Below are positions 21,579-32,690 of a DNA stretch of 64,000 bases, in pieces. Made by a program: the position numbers and the translations under genes. The stretch's first letter is position 1. Each line of letters begins with the position of its first letter. The DNA comes from Crocodylus rhombifer (taxonomy: Eukaryota; Chordata; Crocodylia; Crocodylidae), in assembly GCA_038503035.1 (NCBI GenBank), contig JAVSML010024566.1, positions 130,776-194,775 on the forward strand. The letters are read 5' to 3'. Below the pieces are notes generated by a model that saw nothing but the letters and a program-made list of their open reading frames with translations, had not been told where the DNA came from and searched no databases.

Positions 21579-23574
21579 GTGGGTGGCCTGGGGGAAAAAC
21601 AAGCAGGAGAGGGCAACAGGGGACGTGTTCTCATTCCTTCTGAGAAATCAGGGCAATTGACTAGTTACTTTAGGTGTCTGTACACAAATGCAGAGAGCCT
21701 GGGAAATGAGCAGAAAGAATTGGAAGTCCTCGCACAGTCACAGAACTATGGCGTGATTGGAATAACAGACTTGGTGGGAGCTTGCATGACTGGAGCAGTC
21801 ATGGATGGATACAAACTCTTCAGGAAGGACAGGCAGGGAAGAAGAGGAGGACTGGTTGTACTTTATGTAAAAGAGCTGTATGACTGCTTAGCACTCCAGT
21901 ATGAAACTTGAGGTAGGCCTATCAAATGTGTCTGGGTTAGGGTCAGAGGAGACAGTAACAAGGGTGATGTCATGGTGGGGGTCTGCTATAGACCAGACCA
22001 GGAGGAAGTGGTGGATGAGGCTTTCTACAAACAGCTAGTAGAAGGTTCCTGATCACAGGCCCCGGTTCTCATGAGGGTCTTCAATCACTCTGACATTTGC
22101 TGGGAGGGCTATACAGCAGTGTGCAGGCAATCCAGGAAGTTTTTGAAGAGTGCTGGGGACAACTACCTTGTGCAAGTGCTGGTGTGGCCAACTAGGGGCC
22201 GTGCTCTTTTTGACCTGCTGTTCACAAACAGGGAAGACTTGGAGGGGAATGTACTAGTAGACAGCAACTTGGATAGCAGTGACCACAAGATGATTGAGTT
22301 CAGGATCCTAAGGAAACGAAGGATGGAGAACAGTGGAGTAAGGACCCTGGACTTCAGAAAGCGGACTTTGACTTGTTGAGGAAACTCATGGGCAGGATCC
22401 CCTGGGAAGCCAGTCTGAGGGGAAGTGGAGTCCAGGAAAGCTGAGTGTACATAAAAGAAGCCTTACTGAGAGTGCAGCAACAAACCATCCTGATATGCAG
22501 GAAGACTAGCAAGTATGGCAGAAGACCAGCTTGGCTTAGCAGGGAACTCTTCAGTAAACACAAATAATCACAAAAAGAAAGCTTATAAGAAGTGGAAACT
22601 TGGACAAACAACTGGGGAGGAGTATAAGAGTATTGCTTGGGCATACAGGGATGAAGTCAGTAAGGCCAAAGTACAACTGGAGTTGCAGCTAGCAAGGAAA
22701 GTGAAGAGTAACAAGGATTTCTACAAGTGTGTCAGTAACAAGAGGAAGATCATGGAAAGTGTGAGTCCCTTACTGAATGGGCGAGGCAACCTAGTGACAG
22801 AGGATGCAGAAAAGGCTGAAAGGCTCAATGCCTTTTTCACCTCGGTCTTCATAGGCAAGGTCAGCTCTCAAACTACTACACGGGGTTGCACAGTTTGGGG
22901 AGGAGGTAAGCAGCCAACAGTGGTGAAATAACAGGTTAGGAACTACGTAGAAAAGCTGGACATATACAAATCCATGGGGCTGGATGGGATGCACCTAAGG
23001 GTGCTAAGGGAGTTAAATTGATGTGATTTCAGAGCCACTGGTCATCATCTTTGAAAAACTAATGGCTATCAGGAGGTGCCAAATGATTGGAAATGGGCAA
23101 ACATAGTGCCCATATTTATGGAAGGGAAAAAGGAGGATCCAGGGAAGTATAGACCAGTCAGCCTCACCTCAGTCTCTGGAAAAATCACGAAGCAGATTCT
23201 CATGGGTATCAATTTCAAAGCACTTGGACGAGAAGAAGGTGATTAGGAACAGCCAGCATGGATTTCCCAAGGGCAAATCATGCCTAACCAACCTGATTGC
23301 CTTCTATGATGAGATGATTGGCTCTGTGGATGCAGGGAGAGCAGTAGATGTGGTATACCTTGATTTTAGCAAGGCTTTTGATACAGTTTCCCACAACATT
23401 CTCACAGGCAAGCTAAGGAAGTACAGGCTGGATGAATAGACTGTAAGGTGGCCTGTAAGGGCTGGCTGGAGCATCAAGCTCAGAGAGTAGTAATCAATGG
23501 CTTGATGTCTAGTTGGCAGTTGGTATCAAGTGCAGTGTCCCAGGGGTTGGTCCTAAGGCTGGTTTTGTTCAATA
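21579..23574 (+). pseudogene. CR1 copy B ORF2, endonuclease and first part of reverse transcriptase
   Basis: It follows ORF1 after about 45 bases. 21579-21911 carries the endonuclease start (LYTNAESLGNEQKELE, YKLFRKDRQGRRGG); 22071-22379 carries the rest (LDSSDHKMIEF); 22515-22931 the linker and finger (AFFTSVF); 23224-23439 the palm ([28 protein letters not shown]). Frameshifts and stops separate these pieces. The sequence is interrupted at 23574 by copy C inside the codons for LFNIF. Confidence 0.85.
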
Positions 23575-23675
23575 TTTCATAGATTTCACAGATTTCATAG
23601 ACATTAGGGCTGGAAGGGACCTCGGGAGATCATCCAGTCCAGCCCCCTGCCCAAAGGGCAGGAAGTCAGCTGGGG

Positions 23676-26180
23676 TCATAGGATCCCAGCAAGATAAGCA
23701 TCCAATTTACTCTTGAAGGTGTTCAATGTAGGCACTTGAACCACCTCCGCTGGCAGACTGTTCCAGACCTTGGGGGCTCGGACAGTAAAGAAATTCTTCC
23801 TTATGTCCAGCCTGAAACGGTCTTGCAGGAGTTTGTGACCGTTCGACCTCGTCATCCCATGGGGCGCTCTGGTGAACAGACGTTCCCCCAGATCCTGGTG
23901 GTCACCCCTGATAAACTTGTAGGTGGCCATCAGATCACCCCTGAGCCTGCGCTTTTCCAGGCTAAAGAGTCCCGTGGCTCTCAGCCTGTCATCGTAAGAT
24001 CCGTTTTCCTGACCTCTGATCATGCGCGTGGCTCTCCTCTGGACTCTCTCAAGCTTCTCCACATCCTTTTTGAATTGTGGAGCCCAAAACTGGACGCAGT
24101 ACTCCAGCTGCGGCCTCACTAAGGCCTGGATCACCCGCCTATCTTCTGGCGTGGATGCTTTGCCCCAAAGTTTGGTGTCATCGGCGAACTTGGCCAGTCC
24201 ACTCCTGACTCCAATGTCTACATCGTTAATGAAGATGTTGAACAGTATGGGTCCCAGGACAGAGCCTTGAGGGACCCCACTGGTCACAGGGCACCACGAT
24301 GAGTGACTGCCATCAATCACAACCCTCTGGGTCCGACCACGAAGCCAATTTCCCAGCCAGCGGATCGTGGTGGAGCCAAGGCCACAACTGGCCAGTTTGG
24401 CCAAGAGGTGATCATGGGATACCAGATCAAAAGCTTTTTTGAAGTCAAGATATATGACATCAATCTCTTCTCCCTTGTCCAGGTGATAGGTCACCTGGTC
24501 ACAGAAGGAAATGAGATTGGTCAAACAAGACCTACCCGCAACAAACCCATGCTGGCTGTCCCTTAGAATGTTAGCCTGGGCCAGTCCCTCAAGGATGGCC
24601 TCCTTAATAAACTTTTCTAAGATCTTCCCCAGGATAGAAGTCAGGCTAATGGGCCTGTAGTTAGCCGGATCCACTCTCCTCCCTTTCTTGAAGATCGGCA
24701 CCACATTGGCCTTCTTCCAGTCTTCGGGCACTACACCAGAGCACCAGGAGTTTTCAAAGATCCGTGCCAGGGTCTGGGCTATGACGCTCGCCAGCTCCTT
24801 GAGTACCCTGGGGTGCAGATTGTCAGGGCCGGCTGACTTGAAGGTATCCAGCTTCTCAAGGTGTTCCTTCACGAGGTCAGCATTTATGGAGGGTAGGGGA
24901 TCCCCCTCACCCAGATTTCCCTGTCCCATAGCAGGCATGGGCATCCCATGTGACTGATGAAAGACTGACGCAAAGTACCTATTTAATAGGTTGGCTTTTT
25001 CCTGGGCGTCAGTTGTCAGTTGCCCCATCTGGTTTACCAGGGGTCTAACATTGCCCTTGCTTTTCCTCCGGCTCCCCACATATCTGAAAAAGGACTTTTT
25101 GTTGTCCTTGATGCCTGAAGCTAGTTGGAGTTCAGTTGCAGCCTTGGCTTTCCTGGTTTGCTCCCTGCAGGACCGGACCAGCGTGGAGTAATCCTCCTTG
25201 GAGGTGAATCCCGTCCTCCATCCTTTGTAGGCTTTCCTTTTTAGCCACAGTAGGTCCGCTAGGTCTCTGGAGAGCCAGGGTGGCTGCTGTGCCTTCTTGC
25301 TGCCTTTCCTCCGTGTTGGAATAGATTTAGCTTGTGCACTGAGGATCGCTTCCTTGAGAAGCAACCACTCTTCTTGAACTCCCATCTCCCTGGGGTCATG
25401 GTCCCTGAGGGCCTGACCGACTAGCCTCTTGAGCTTGTCAAAGTCGGCTTTTCTGAAGTCAAGGACTTCTGTGTTGCTGACTGACTTGCCAGCTTTATGG
25501 CGGATGGTGAAGGTGATCAGCTCGTGGTCGCTGTCACCCAACTTCCCATCAATCACTAGGTCGCCGATTAGGTCGTCCCCCGTAGCCAGTACCAGGTCAA
25601 GCAGCGCTTTGCCTCTTGTTGGCCCATAGACTTCTTGAGTCAGGTAGAGGTCATCCACGCACGAGAGAAAGCTTTGCGCCCGCTCAGATTTAGCTGAGTG
25701 ATCTTCCCACGAGATGTCCGGGTAATTGAAGTCACCCATGACAACCAAGGTCCTGGAGCAAGCGGCCTCAGTCAGTTCCCGGGCGAACTCCTGGTCAAGC
25801 TCGGGACTTTGAGTGGGAGGTCTGTAGTAGACTCCCACCGTTGTGTCCCCTGTGCCGAATTCCCACCGAATTTTTACCCAGAGGGTCTCTAGCTGTCCAT
25901 GCCGGTCGCCAACATCAGCTTGCAGGGACATGTAGCTTTCCTTCACATAGAGAGCTACACCCCCGCCCCTTTTGTCAACACGATCCCTCCTGTACAGGGT
26001 ATAGCCCTCTATACCCGTGGTCCAGTCATGGGTGGAGTCCCACCAGGTCTCCGTTATCTCAATGACATCATATTTCTTTGCACTGAGCAGGAGGATGAGC
26101 TCGTCCTGCTTGTTGCCCAGGCTCCTGGCATTAGTGTACAGGCAGGCAAGTGTGCCCTTGGGGGCTCTTGCCTTGCCCAC
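23676..26180 (-). CDS. CR1 ORF2 endonuclease/reverse transcriptase, 834 codons open, internal in-frame deletion
   Basis: The frame runs from the endonuclease N-terminus to the CR1 C-terminus without a stop. Endonuclease motifs: ETWW (44-47), GDFN (149-152) and SDHE (217-220). RT motifs: YRPISLTS (508-515), YLDFKKAFD (577-585), [10 protein letters not shown] (635-644) and FADD (665-668). Compared with copy A, 97 codons are missing after residue 686, just past the catalytic FADD, removing the region with CKVLHLGRKN and DLGVIIDHKMN. The junction (about 24123) has a short GCC homology. The frame survives, but the product would lack the palm/thumb connection and is unlikely to be active. Start chosen at MGKARAPKG, 128 bases after the ORF1 end. 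Confidence 0.92.
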   Translation of the reverse strand: MGKARAPKGTLACLYTNARSLGNKQDELILLLSAKKYDVIEITETWWDSTHDWTTGIEGYTLYRRDRVDKRGGGVALYVKESYMSLQADVGDRHGQLETLWVKIRWEFGTGDTTVGVYYRPPTQSPELDQEFARELTEAACSRTLVVMGDFNYPDISWEDHSAKSERAQSFLSCVDDLYLTQEVYGPTRGKALLDLVLATGDDLIGDLVIDGKLGDSDHELITFTIRHKAGKSVSNTEVLDFRKADFDKLKRLVGQALRDHDPREMGVQEEWLLLKEAILSAQAKSIPTRRKGSKKAQQPPWLSRDLADLLWLKRKAYKGWRTGFTSKEDYSTLVRSCREQTRKAKAATELQLASGIKDNKKSFFRYVGSRRKSKGNVRPLVNQMGQLTTDAQEKANLLNRYFASVFHQSHGMPMPAMGQGNLGEGDPLPSINADLVKEHLEKLDTFKSAGPDNLHPRVLKELASVIAQTLARIFENSWCSGVVPEDWKKANVVPIFKKGRRVDPANYRPISLTSILGKILEKFIKEAILEGLAQANILRDSQHGFVAGRSCLTNLISFCDQVTYHLDKGEEIDVIYLDFKKAFDLVSHDHLLAKLASCGLGSTTIRWLGNWLRGRTQRVVIDGSHSSWCPVTSGVPQGSVLGPILFNIFINDVDIGVRSGLAKFADDTKLWGKASTPEDRRVIQALVRPQLEYCVQFWAPQFKKDVEKLERVQRRATRMIRGQENGSYDDRLRATGLFSLEKRRLRGDLMATYKFIRGDHQDLGERLFTRAPHGMTRSNGHKLLQDRFRLDIRKNFFTVRAPKVWNSLPAEVVQVPTLNTFKSKLDAYLAGIL

Positions 26181-26308
26181 AGATTGTGCCAGGGCTGGGG
26201 CAGGGGTGGGCTCCGTTAAGTGCCCCTTTATGTGCCTTGGTCCGCTGGCTTTGCAAGGGCCGTTCAGCGGGCCAGCAGGGGCAGTAGTCCCCCCATCCCC
26301 CAGCGGGC

Positions 26309-26830
26309 TTAGTTTAAAGCCTGGTGGAGCAAGTCAGCCAGCCTGGCTGAGAAGAGCCTCCTCCCCAGGGGAGAGAGGTGGAGGCCATCTCTTCCCAGCA
26401 GCTCGCTGCCTCTCTCTCCAAAGAGCGGGCTGTGGTCATGGAAGCCAAAGCCTTCCCGATAACACCAGCGCCGCAGTCTTTGGTTCACCGCATGGATCCT
26501 CCTCTCCCTCCTCAGCCCATAGCCCGAGACTGGGAGGATCGAGGAAAACACCACCTGAGCTCCCAGACCCAAGCCCCGCTCCCAACTCCCTGTAGCGCCT
26601 CATGACCTGGCTAGGGGTGCTCCGAGCTGTGTCATTGGTGCCCACATGAATCAGGAGCATGGGGTAGTGGTCTGTAGGCCAGAGGAGCTGCGGGATCCTC
26701 TCCGCAATGTCTCGGATGCGGGCCCCCGGGAAGCAGCAGACTTCCCGGGCTAAGGGGTCGGGGCAGGAGATTGCCCCCTCAGTGCCCCGCAGGATGGAGT
26801 CTCCCACAACAAACACCTTACGCTTTGTCT
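26309..26830 (-). pseudogene. CR1 copy C ORF1, esterase half, one frameshift
   Basis: Two overlapping minus-strand frames (26436-26816 then 26309-26572) together give the SGNH/GDSL-like domain: VVGDSILRGTEG, HVGTNDTAR, then after a frameshift near 26560 QVVFSSILPV and GRDGLHLSPLG before the stop at 26309. Copy H has the same sequence in one frame at this point, so a single small indel explains the shift. The coiled-coil N-terminus is absent because of 5' truncation. Confidence 0.85.
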
Positions 26831-26862
26831 TGGGGAGAGCGGGGCCAGTAGCTGCGGACGAG

Positions 26863-27262
26863 CCTGGGTCTTTATCAATGACCTGGAAAATGCCATAGAG
26901 TGCACCCTCAGCAAGTTTGCAGATGACACCAAGCTGGGGAGAGTAGTAGATATGCTGGAGGGCAGGGCTAGGATTCCTGCTGACTTAGACAATTTGGAGG
27001 ATTGGGCCAAAAGGAATTTCATGAGGTCCAACAAGAACAAGTGCAAAGTCCTGCACTTAGGATGGAACAATCCCATGCACCAGTACAGACTGGGGGCTGA
27101 TTGGCTGGGCAGCAGCTCTGCAGAAAAGGACCCAGTGGTTATAGTCGACACTAAGCTGAATATGAGCCAAAAATGTGTCCTTGTTGCCAAGAAGGCTAAT
27201 GAAATACTGGCCTGCATTGGTGGAAGGGTTGCCAGCAGATCACGGGAAGTGATTATAGTTTC
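26863..27262 (+). pseudogene. CR1 copy B ORF2, middle block (RT palm)
   Basis: This block resumes with FINDLENAIE and continues with [14 protein letters not shown]; the catalytic FADD is still present. From 26952 an open stretch runs through NKCKVLHLG and VDTKLNMSQKC to ASRSREVII. It is cut at 27262 by the tail of copy E/G. Confidence 0.85.
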
Positions 27263-27306
27263 GTAGTTTCATAGTTAGTAGGGTTGGAAGGGACCTGAGC
27301 AGATCA

Positions 27307-27905
27307 TCAAGTCCAACCCCCTGCCATGGCAGGAAAGAGTACTGGGGTCAAACAACCCCAGCAGGGGTGATTGTCAAGCCTTGTCTTAAAGACCCCCAGG
27401 GTAGGAACCAGCACTACTTTGCTTGGAAGTTGGTTCCAGATTCTAGCCACCCTGACAGTGAAGTAGTGCCTCCTGATGTCTAATCTGAATTTACTCTCTG
27501 CCAGCTTGTGACCGTTACTTCTAGTCACTCCTGGTAGTGCTTGGGGAAACAGGGACTCCCCGAATGCCTGCTGGTCCCCTCTGACTAGTTTGTAACAGGC
27601 CACTAAATCCCCCCTCAGCCTACTCTTATGGAGGCTGAGCAGGTTCAGGTCCCGTAGCCTGTCCTCGTAGGGCCTGCCCTGCTGCCCCCTGATCATGCGG
27701 GTGGCCCTCCTGTGGACCCTCTCCATGTTGTCCACATCCCTCTTGATGTGCGGCACCCAGAACTGCACACAGTACTCCAGCTGTGGCCTTACCAGTGCCA
27801 CATACAGGGGGAATATCACCTCCCTGGACCTGCTTGAGATGCATCTGTGGATGCATGACAAGGTGTGGTTGACCTTCCTGACTGCATCCCTGGCAGCTGT
27901 GATGG
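27307..27905 (-). pseudogene. CR1 copy E/G ORF2, C-terminal part
   Basis: An open minus-strand frame carries the CR1 thumb: LSCIHRCISSRSREV, LVRPQLEYCVQFW, RRATRMIRGQQGRPYEDRL and FRLDIRRHYFTVRVARIWNQLP. It ends in PTLGVFKTRLDN, after which the normal DAYLAGI ending is altered by a small indel near 27375. The frame above 27905 belongs to copy F in reverse and is not part of it. Confidence 0.85.
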
Positions 27906-27989
27906 AGAAAGACAGTGAAATTGCCTCTGGCAGGGATGATGCCACTCCCCACATAATAAAGAATGGGCAGATAGTGAACACCAGCAGGA

Positions 27990-28520
27990 AGAAACGCCGG
28001 GTCCTCGTCATCAGAGACTCCATCCTATAAGGACTGGAAGGTCCCATCTGTCGGCCTGACCCCATGACACAAGAGGTCTGCTTCATGCCTGGGGCTCGGG
28101 TTAGAGACATCACGGGGAGTATCCCAGCCTACATCCGACCTGCAGACCAGTACCCCATAGTTGTCATCCATGTGGGGACGAATGATGCGGCCAGGGGCAA
28201 CCCTGACCACATTATGAAGGATTTCAAGGCTCTGGGGGACAAGCTTGAGGAGACAGGGGCGCAGGTGGTATTCTCTCTTCTTCTGGTGGGTGGGCGGGGA
28301 TGGTGACACGAGGTCTGCATTGGCGAGGTCAACTGGTGCTTACGCAGTTGGTGCTGCCAGGCAGGCCTTGGGTTCCTCGATAATGACCCATGGTTTTGGG
28401 CAGGGGACTTGCTGAGGTGGGATGGGCTTCACCGCTCTCCTAAAGGCAAGTGTGTCTTCTCTTCCAGGTTGGCTGATCTCATATGGGGAGCTTGAAACTA
28501 GCACTGCCAGGGGAGAGGGC
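27990..28520 (+). pseudogene. CR1 copy F ORF1 esterase-like part
   Basis: The sequence gives VLVIRDSIL at 27999-28025, where Gly of the usual GDS block is Arg, followed by a stop. An open stretch at 28064-28306 contains ARVRDITGSIPAYI and HVGTNDAARGN. A frameshift follows near 28290, and the Asp-His block is read as WDGLHRSP near 28420. Both the altered GDS block and the stops argue against activity. Confidence 0.7.
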
Positions 28521-28557
28521 TGCAGGAAGATGAGAAGACACCACCCAAGCAAGACAG

Positions 28558-31197
28558 GTGACAAATGCAAGGAGTGCCCAGGTAAGAAACAGGGATCCAA
28601 ACAGTCTCCCAAATCGAGGGGTAGCACATGCAACTAGGAAAGGCTTTAAATGCCTATATAACAATGCTCATAGTTTGGGGAATAAACAGGAGGAACTTGC
28701 CCTCAGAATAGCCAGTTCAGACCTAGACATAATAGGGCTTACAGAAACTTGGTGGGATTCATCCAATGACTGGGCAGTTAGCATTAGGGGCTATAAGCTT
28801 TACAGGCGGAATAGAGAAGGAAGGAAAGGTCGGGGTGTGGCGCTGTATGTCAAGGAGCAATACACATCCTCTGCCAGCAAAATGGGGTCAGAGGGGCAAG
28901 CTGAAGTGCTCTGGGCCAAGATACAAGGGGGCCATGGGGAGAGGGATCTAATGGTGGGGGGTCTGTCCCCAACCAAGGGGAGGAGCTGGACTGGAAATTT
29001 TCGGGCCAGCTTGCAGAGGTACTTAAGGCAAAGGATGTAGTTGTCATGGGTGATTTAAATTACCTGGACATCTGCTGGGAGGAACAGTCAGCCAGGTCGG
29101 ACCGTTCCAGGAGGTTCCTGGCTGAGATACAGGACCTCCACTTAATTCAGGAGGTGCGCAGTCCCACCAGAGGAAATGCCCTGTTGGACCTGGTCCTGGC
29201 TACAGGCAATGACCTGGTAAGGGGCCTCCAGGTTCTTGACCAGCTGGGTGATAGCAATCATCACTTGCTGGAATTCACCATCCAGCACAGGGTGTCAAGG
29301 ACCTGCAGCAAGGCGGTAGCCCTAGACTTCAAGAGGGCCAACTTCAACAAGTTGAGATTAGTGGGAGAGGTGCTGGAGTTCTCAAGAGCAGGGGAGCTCA
29401 GTGCCCAAGATGAGTGGTCGTTCCTTAAGGAGACGATACTCAGGGCCCAAGGGGTGACTATCCCAACAAAAAGCAAGGAGGGCAGGAGTGCCCAAAAGCC
29501 CCCCTGGCTTACCAAGGGTGTATGGGAATGCCTGATTGCCAAAAAGGCAGAGTACAACCGGTGGAAGGGAGGTGCTATCTCCAAAGAGAAGTATACCTCC
29601 TCTGCTGGGGCCTGTAGGGGGGCTGTCAGGAAAGCTAAGGCAGACATAGAGCTAGGACTTGAGTCCAAAATCAAAGATAACAAAAAGTCCTTTTTCAAAT
29701 ATATAGGGAGGATGAAGAAAGCACCGGGAAATGTGGGGCCCCTGCAAGATCCTCTGGGCAATCTGGTGGTTGCGCCAGAGGAGAAAGCAGTCCTCTTTAA
29801 CCAATTCTTCACCTCCATTTTCTTGTCCAGGGACCGGGACTTCTTCACCGTGATGCAAGATGGACTTGAGGGGAATGCCTCCAGACCTCAGGTTGGGGAG
29901 GACCAGGTTAGAGAGCTTCTGGAGGGGCTAGACGTGTTCAAATTAGTGGGTCCAGATGCTCTTCACCCCAGGGTGTTGAGGGAGCTAGCAGGGGTTATCG
30001 CAGGGCCCTTGGCACGGCTTTATGAGCGCTCGTGGTGCTCAGGCCAGGTGCCAGATGATTGGAAGATAGCCAACATGGTCCCCATCTTTAAAAAAGGGAG
30101 GAGGGAGGACCCGGGCAACTATAGGCCTGTCAGTTGTACCTCAGTCCTAGGGAAACTCTTTGAGAAGATCATCATGGAGCACATCTGCGATGGGCCGGCC
30201 TCAGGGATGATGCTCAAGGGCAACCAGCACGGTTTCATTAGGGGCAGGTCATGTCAGACCAACCCGATTGCCTTTTATGATCAGGTCACAAAAGCACTGG
30301 ATGCAGGTGTCGCCGTGGAAGTAGTCTTTCTGGACTTCAGCAAGGCCTTTGACACCGTCTCCTACCCCATCCTCATTAAAAAATTGGGCAACTGTGGCAC
30401 TGATGCCTATGCAGTCAGCTGGATTGCAGACTGGCTGAAGGGTTGTACTCAGAGGGCGGTGGTGGACGGGTCATATTCGACCTGGGGAGAAGTGGGCAGC
30501 GGAGTCCCCCAGGGCTCGGTCCTTGGGCCCGCACTGTTCAATTTCTTTATCAGCAATTTGGACAACGGGGTGAAAAGCAACCTGTTTAAATTCGCTGATG
30601 ATACCGAAATTTGGGGTCAGGTGAGCACGTTTAGTAGGGAGGGAAAGACTGCAGCAAGACCTGGATAGGTTACAGCGGTGGGCTACCAAAAACAGGATGA
30701 GTTTCAATACTGACAAGTGCAGGGTGCTACAGGGTGATCCTCCCCCTTTATGCAACACTGGTCAGGCCACAGCTGGACTACTGTGTCCAGTTCTGTGCTT
30801 CAGGAGGGATGTGGACAACACTGAGAGGGTCCAGAGGAGGGCCACCCGCATGATCCGGGGACAACAGCGCAGACCCTACAGTGAGAGCCTGCAGGACCTG
30901 AACCTGTTCAGCCTTCACAAGACAAGGCTGAGGAGGGACCTGGTGACAGTCTATAAACTCACTAGGGGGGACCAGAAGGGTTTGGGAGAGACCTTGCTTC
31001 CCCTGGCGGCCCCTGGCATAACAAGGAATAATGGCCACAAATTGTTGGAGAGTAGGTTTAGATTAGACATCCGTAAAAACTACTTCACAGTCAGGGCGGC
31101 TAGGATCTGGAACCAACTTCCAAGGGAAGTGGTGCTGGCTCCTACCCTGGGGGTCTTTAAGAGGAGGCTTGATGCCTACCTGGCTGGAATCATTTGA
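28558..31197 (+). pseudogene. CR1 copy F ORF2 (endonuclease/RT), one frameshift and one deletion
   Basis: 28558-29040 holds the endonuclease start (LYNNAHSLGNKQEELAL, LTETWWDSS). After a frameshift near 28965-29040, 29046-30668 is open for 540 codons: GDLNYLD, then HLLEFTI in place of the usual SDHELI context (here SNHH), the linker, [39 protein letters not shown] and FADDTEIW. Beyond a further frame change, 30697-31197 carries the thumb through KRRLDAYLAGII. Between CRVLQ and RRDVDN about 100 residues of the RT/thumb junction are missing, the same region lost from copy C. The SDH to SNH change and the deletion make it inactive. Confidence 0.85.
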
Positions 31198-31283
31198 GCC
31201 CAGTTTTTTTCTCCTGCCCAGGTAGGGGGTCGGACTTGAAGATCTACAAGGTCCCTTCTGACCTAGAATCTATGATTCTATGA

Positions 31284-32663
31284 TCCCCACACTGCCTGCC
31301 CATATTCATCTTGGCATCAATGATGACTCCAAGATCTTTTTCTCCCTCTGCACTGACGAGAAGGGAGTTCCCCAGCCTGTAGGTATGGTGCTGGTTCTTC
31401 CTCCCCAGGTGCATCACCTTGCACTTGTCAGTTTTGAATCCCATCCTATTCTCATCCACCCACCTCTGTAACCTGTCTAGGTCCGATTGTAGCCTACTCC
31501 TTCCTTCTAACGTGCCCACATCCCCCCACATCTTAGTGTCATCAGCAAATTTGAACAGGTTGCTTTTTTCCGCCTCATCCAAGTCACTGATGAAGATGTT
31601 GAACAGCGCGGGCCCGAGGACCGAGCCCTGCGGAACCCCACTGCCCACATCCCTCCAGGTCAAAAATGACCCATCCACTACCACTCTCTGCGTGCGGCCC
31701 TCCAGCCAGCTGGTGACCCATTTAACTGTGTGGGTGTTGACACCACAGTCCCCCAGCTTCTTAATGAGGACAGGGTGACAAACAGTGTCAAAGGCCTTCT
31801 TTTTACCTCTATGTATTTAAAAAAGGACTTCTTGTTGTCCTTGATCTGGGAAGCTGGTCCCAGTTCCACCTCTGCCTTGGCCTTCCTGAACGCCTCCTGA
31901 GCAACTGCAGTATAGCCCTCCGTGGTGATGGCCCCTCCCTTCCATTGCGTGTATGCCTCCTTTTTAGCTAGAAGACATTCCCGGATGCTTTTGGTGAGCC
32001 ATGGGGGCTTTTGTGCCCTCCTGCTCCCTTTGATCTGTGTTGGGATTACCTGCCTTTGGGCTTGGAGGACTGTCTCCTTAAGGAGCGACCACACCTGGCT
32101 CCCCTCCCCTCTGGGACCTCAGTGCTTCCCCGACTATTCTCCTTAGCTCAATGAAGTCTGCCCTCCTGAAATCAAGGGCTGCTGCCTTGATGCAGGCCTT
32201 TGCCACTTTGCGCTGGATGGTGAATTCCAGCAGGCAATGATTGCTGCCACCCAGGTGGTTGAGCACCTGCAGTCCCCTCACCAGGTCGTCACCCGTGGCC
32301 AGCACCAGGTCCAACAAGGCGTCTCCCCTGGTGGGGCTGTGCACCTCCTGGGTTAGATGGCATTTGGGCTAGGAACCTATGTGAATGGTCAGACCTGGCT
32401 GACTGCTCTTCCCAGCAGATGTCTGGAAAGTTCAGGTCACCCATGATGACCACGTCCTTTGACCTAACTACCTCCGTGAGCTGACTTAAGAATTCCTGGT
32501 CTAGCTCTTCCCCCTGGTTGGGTGGTCTGTAGTAGACCCCCACCATTAAGTCTCTTTCCCCTCGACTGCCTTGTATTCTAACCCAGAGCACTTCTGTGTG
32601 CCCCTCCTCTGACTCTGTGCTACCTAGTGAGGATGTGTATTCCTCCTTAATGTAGAGCACCAC
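31284..32663 (-). pseudogene. CR1 copy E/G ORF2, endonuclease and part of RT
   Basis: Read from high to low coordinate: LYIKEEYTSS and GVYYRPPNQG, GDLNFPDICWEEQS (32289-32663), a small shift, then LVLATGDDLV and LLEFTIQ (32078-32344), then the linker with KDNKKSFFKYI (31678-32094). There a deletion near 31800 jumps straight to KAFDTV, removing the RT fingers and part of the palm. 31284-31684 then reads [18 protein letters not shown] and LGVIIDAKMN. Broken and not functional. Confidence 0.85.
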
Positions 32664-32690
32664 ACCCCCACCTTATATCCCTCTATTCAT

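Larger units (their letters stand above)
23575..26862 (-). mobile_element. CR1 copy C, nested in copy B, ORF2 open and part of ORF1 present
   Basis: The tail (ATTTCATAGATTTCACAG and a further TTTCATAG on the plus strand) is at the low coordinate. It carries the 3' UTR, a full-frame ORF2 and the esterase half of ORF1, and ends (5' truncation) near 26862, where copy B resumes. Sequence is very close to copies A and I: over 12181-12240 versus the matching part of C only one base differs. Copy C is therefore of the same young subfamily. Confidence 0.92.
27906..31283 (+). mobile_element. CR1 copy F, inserted in copy E/G
   Basis: It starts within ORF1 near 27906 (5' truncated), has ORF1, ORF2 and a 3' UTR, and ends with GGTCCCTTCTGACC and AATCTATGATTCTATGAT at 31258-31283. 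Both ends touch copy E/G sequence directly. ORF2 is well preserved, with one frameshift in the endonuclease and a deletion after the RT active site. Confidence 0.88.
27263..32690 (-). mobile_element. CR1 copy E/G, nested in copy B and itself split by copy F
   Basis: The tail and 3' UTR start at 27263 (TTCGTAGTTTCATAGTTAG, GGTTGGAAGGGACCTGAG). The thumb of ORF2 runs to about 27905, where plus-strand copy F begins. Past F, the same element resumes at 31284 with minus-strand sequence ending in DAKMNMGRQC, directly upstream of the ARDAVRKVNHTLSC that starts the first half. It then continues through RT and endonuclease to about 32690, where copy B resumes. It is related to F by subfamily. Confidence 0.88.

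Noticed and set aside
26017..26595. 192-codon plus-strand frame
   Set aside because: Antisense of the ORF1/ORF2 junction of CR1 copy C.
31244..31283. Minus-strand reading of copy E/G continuing below 31284
   Set aside because: This part is the reversed tail of copy F, so the last codons of that open frame are not CR1 coding sequence.
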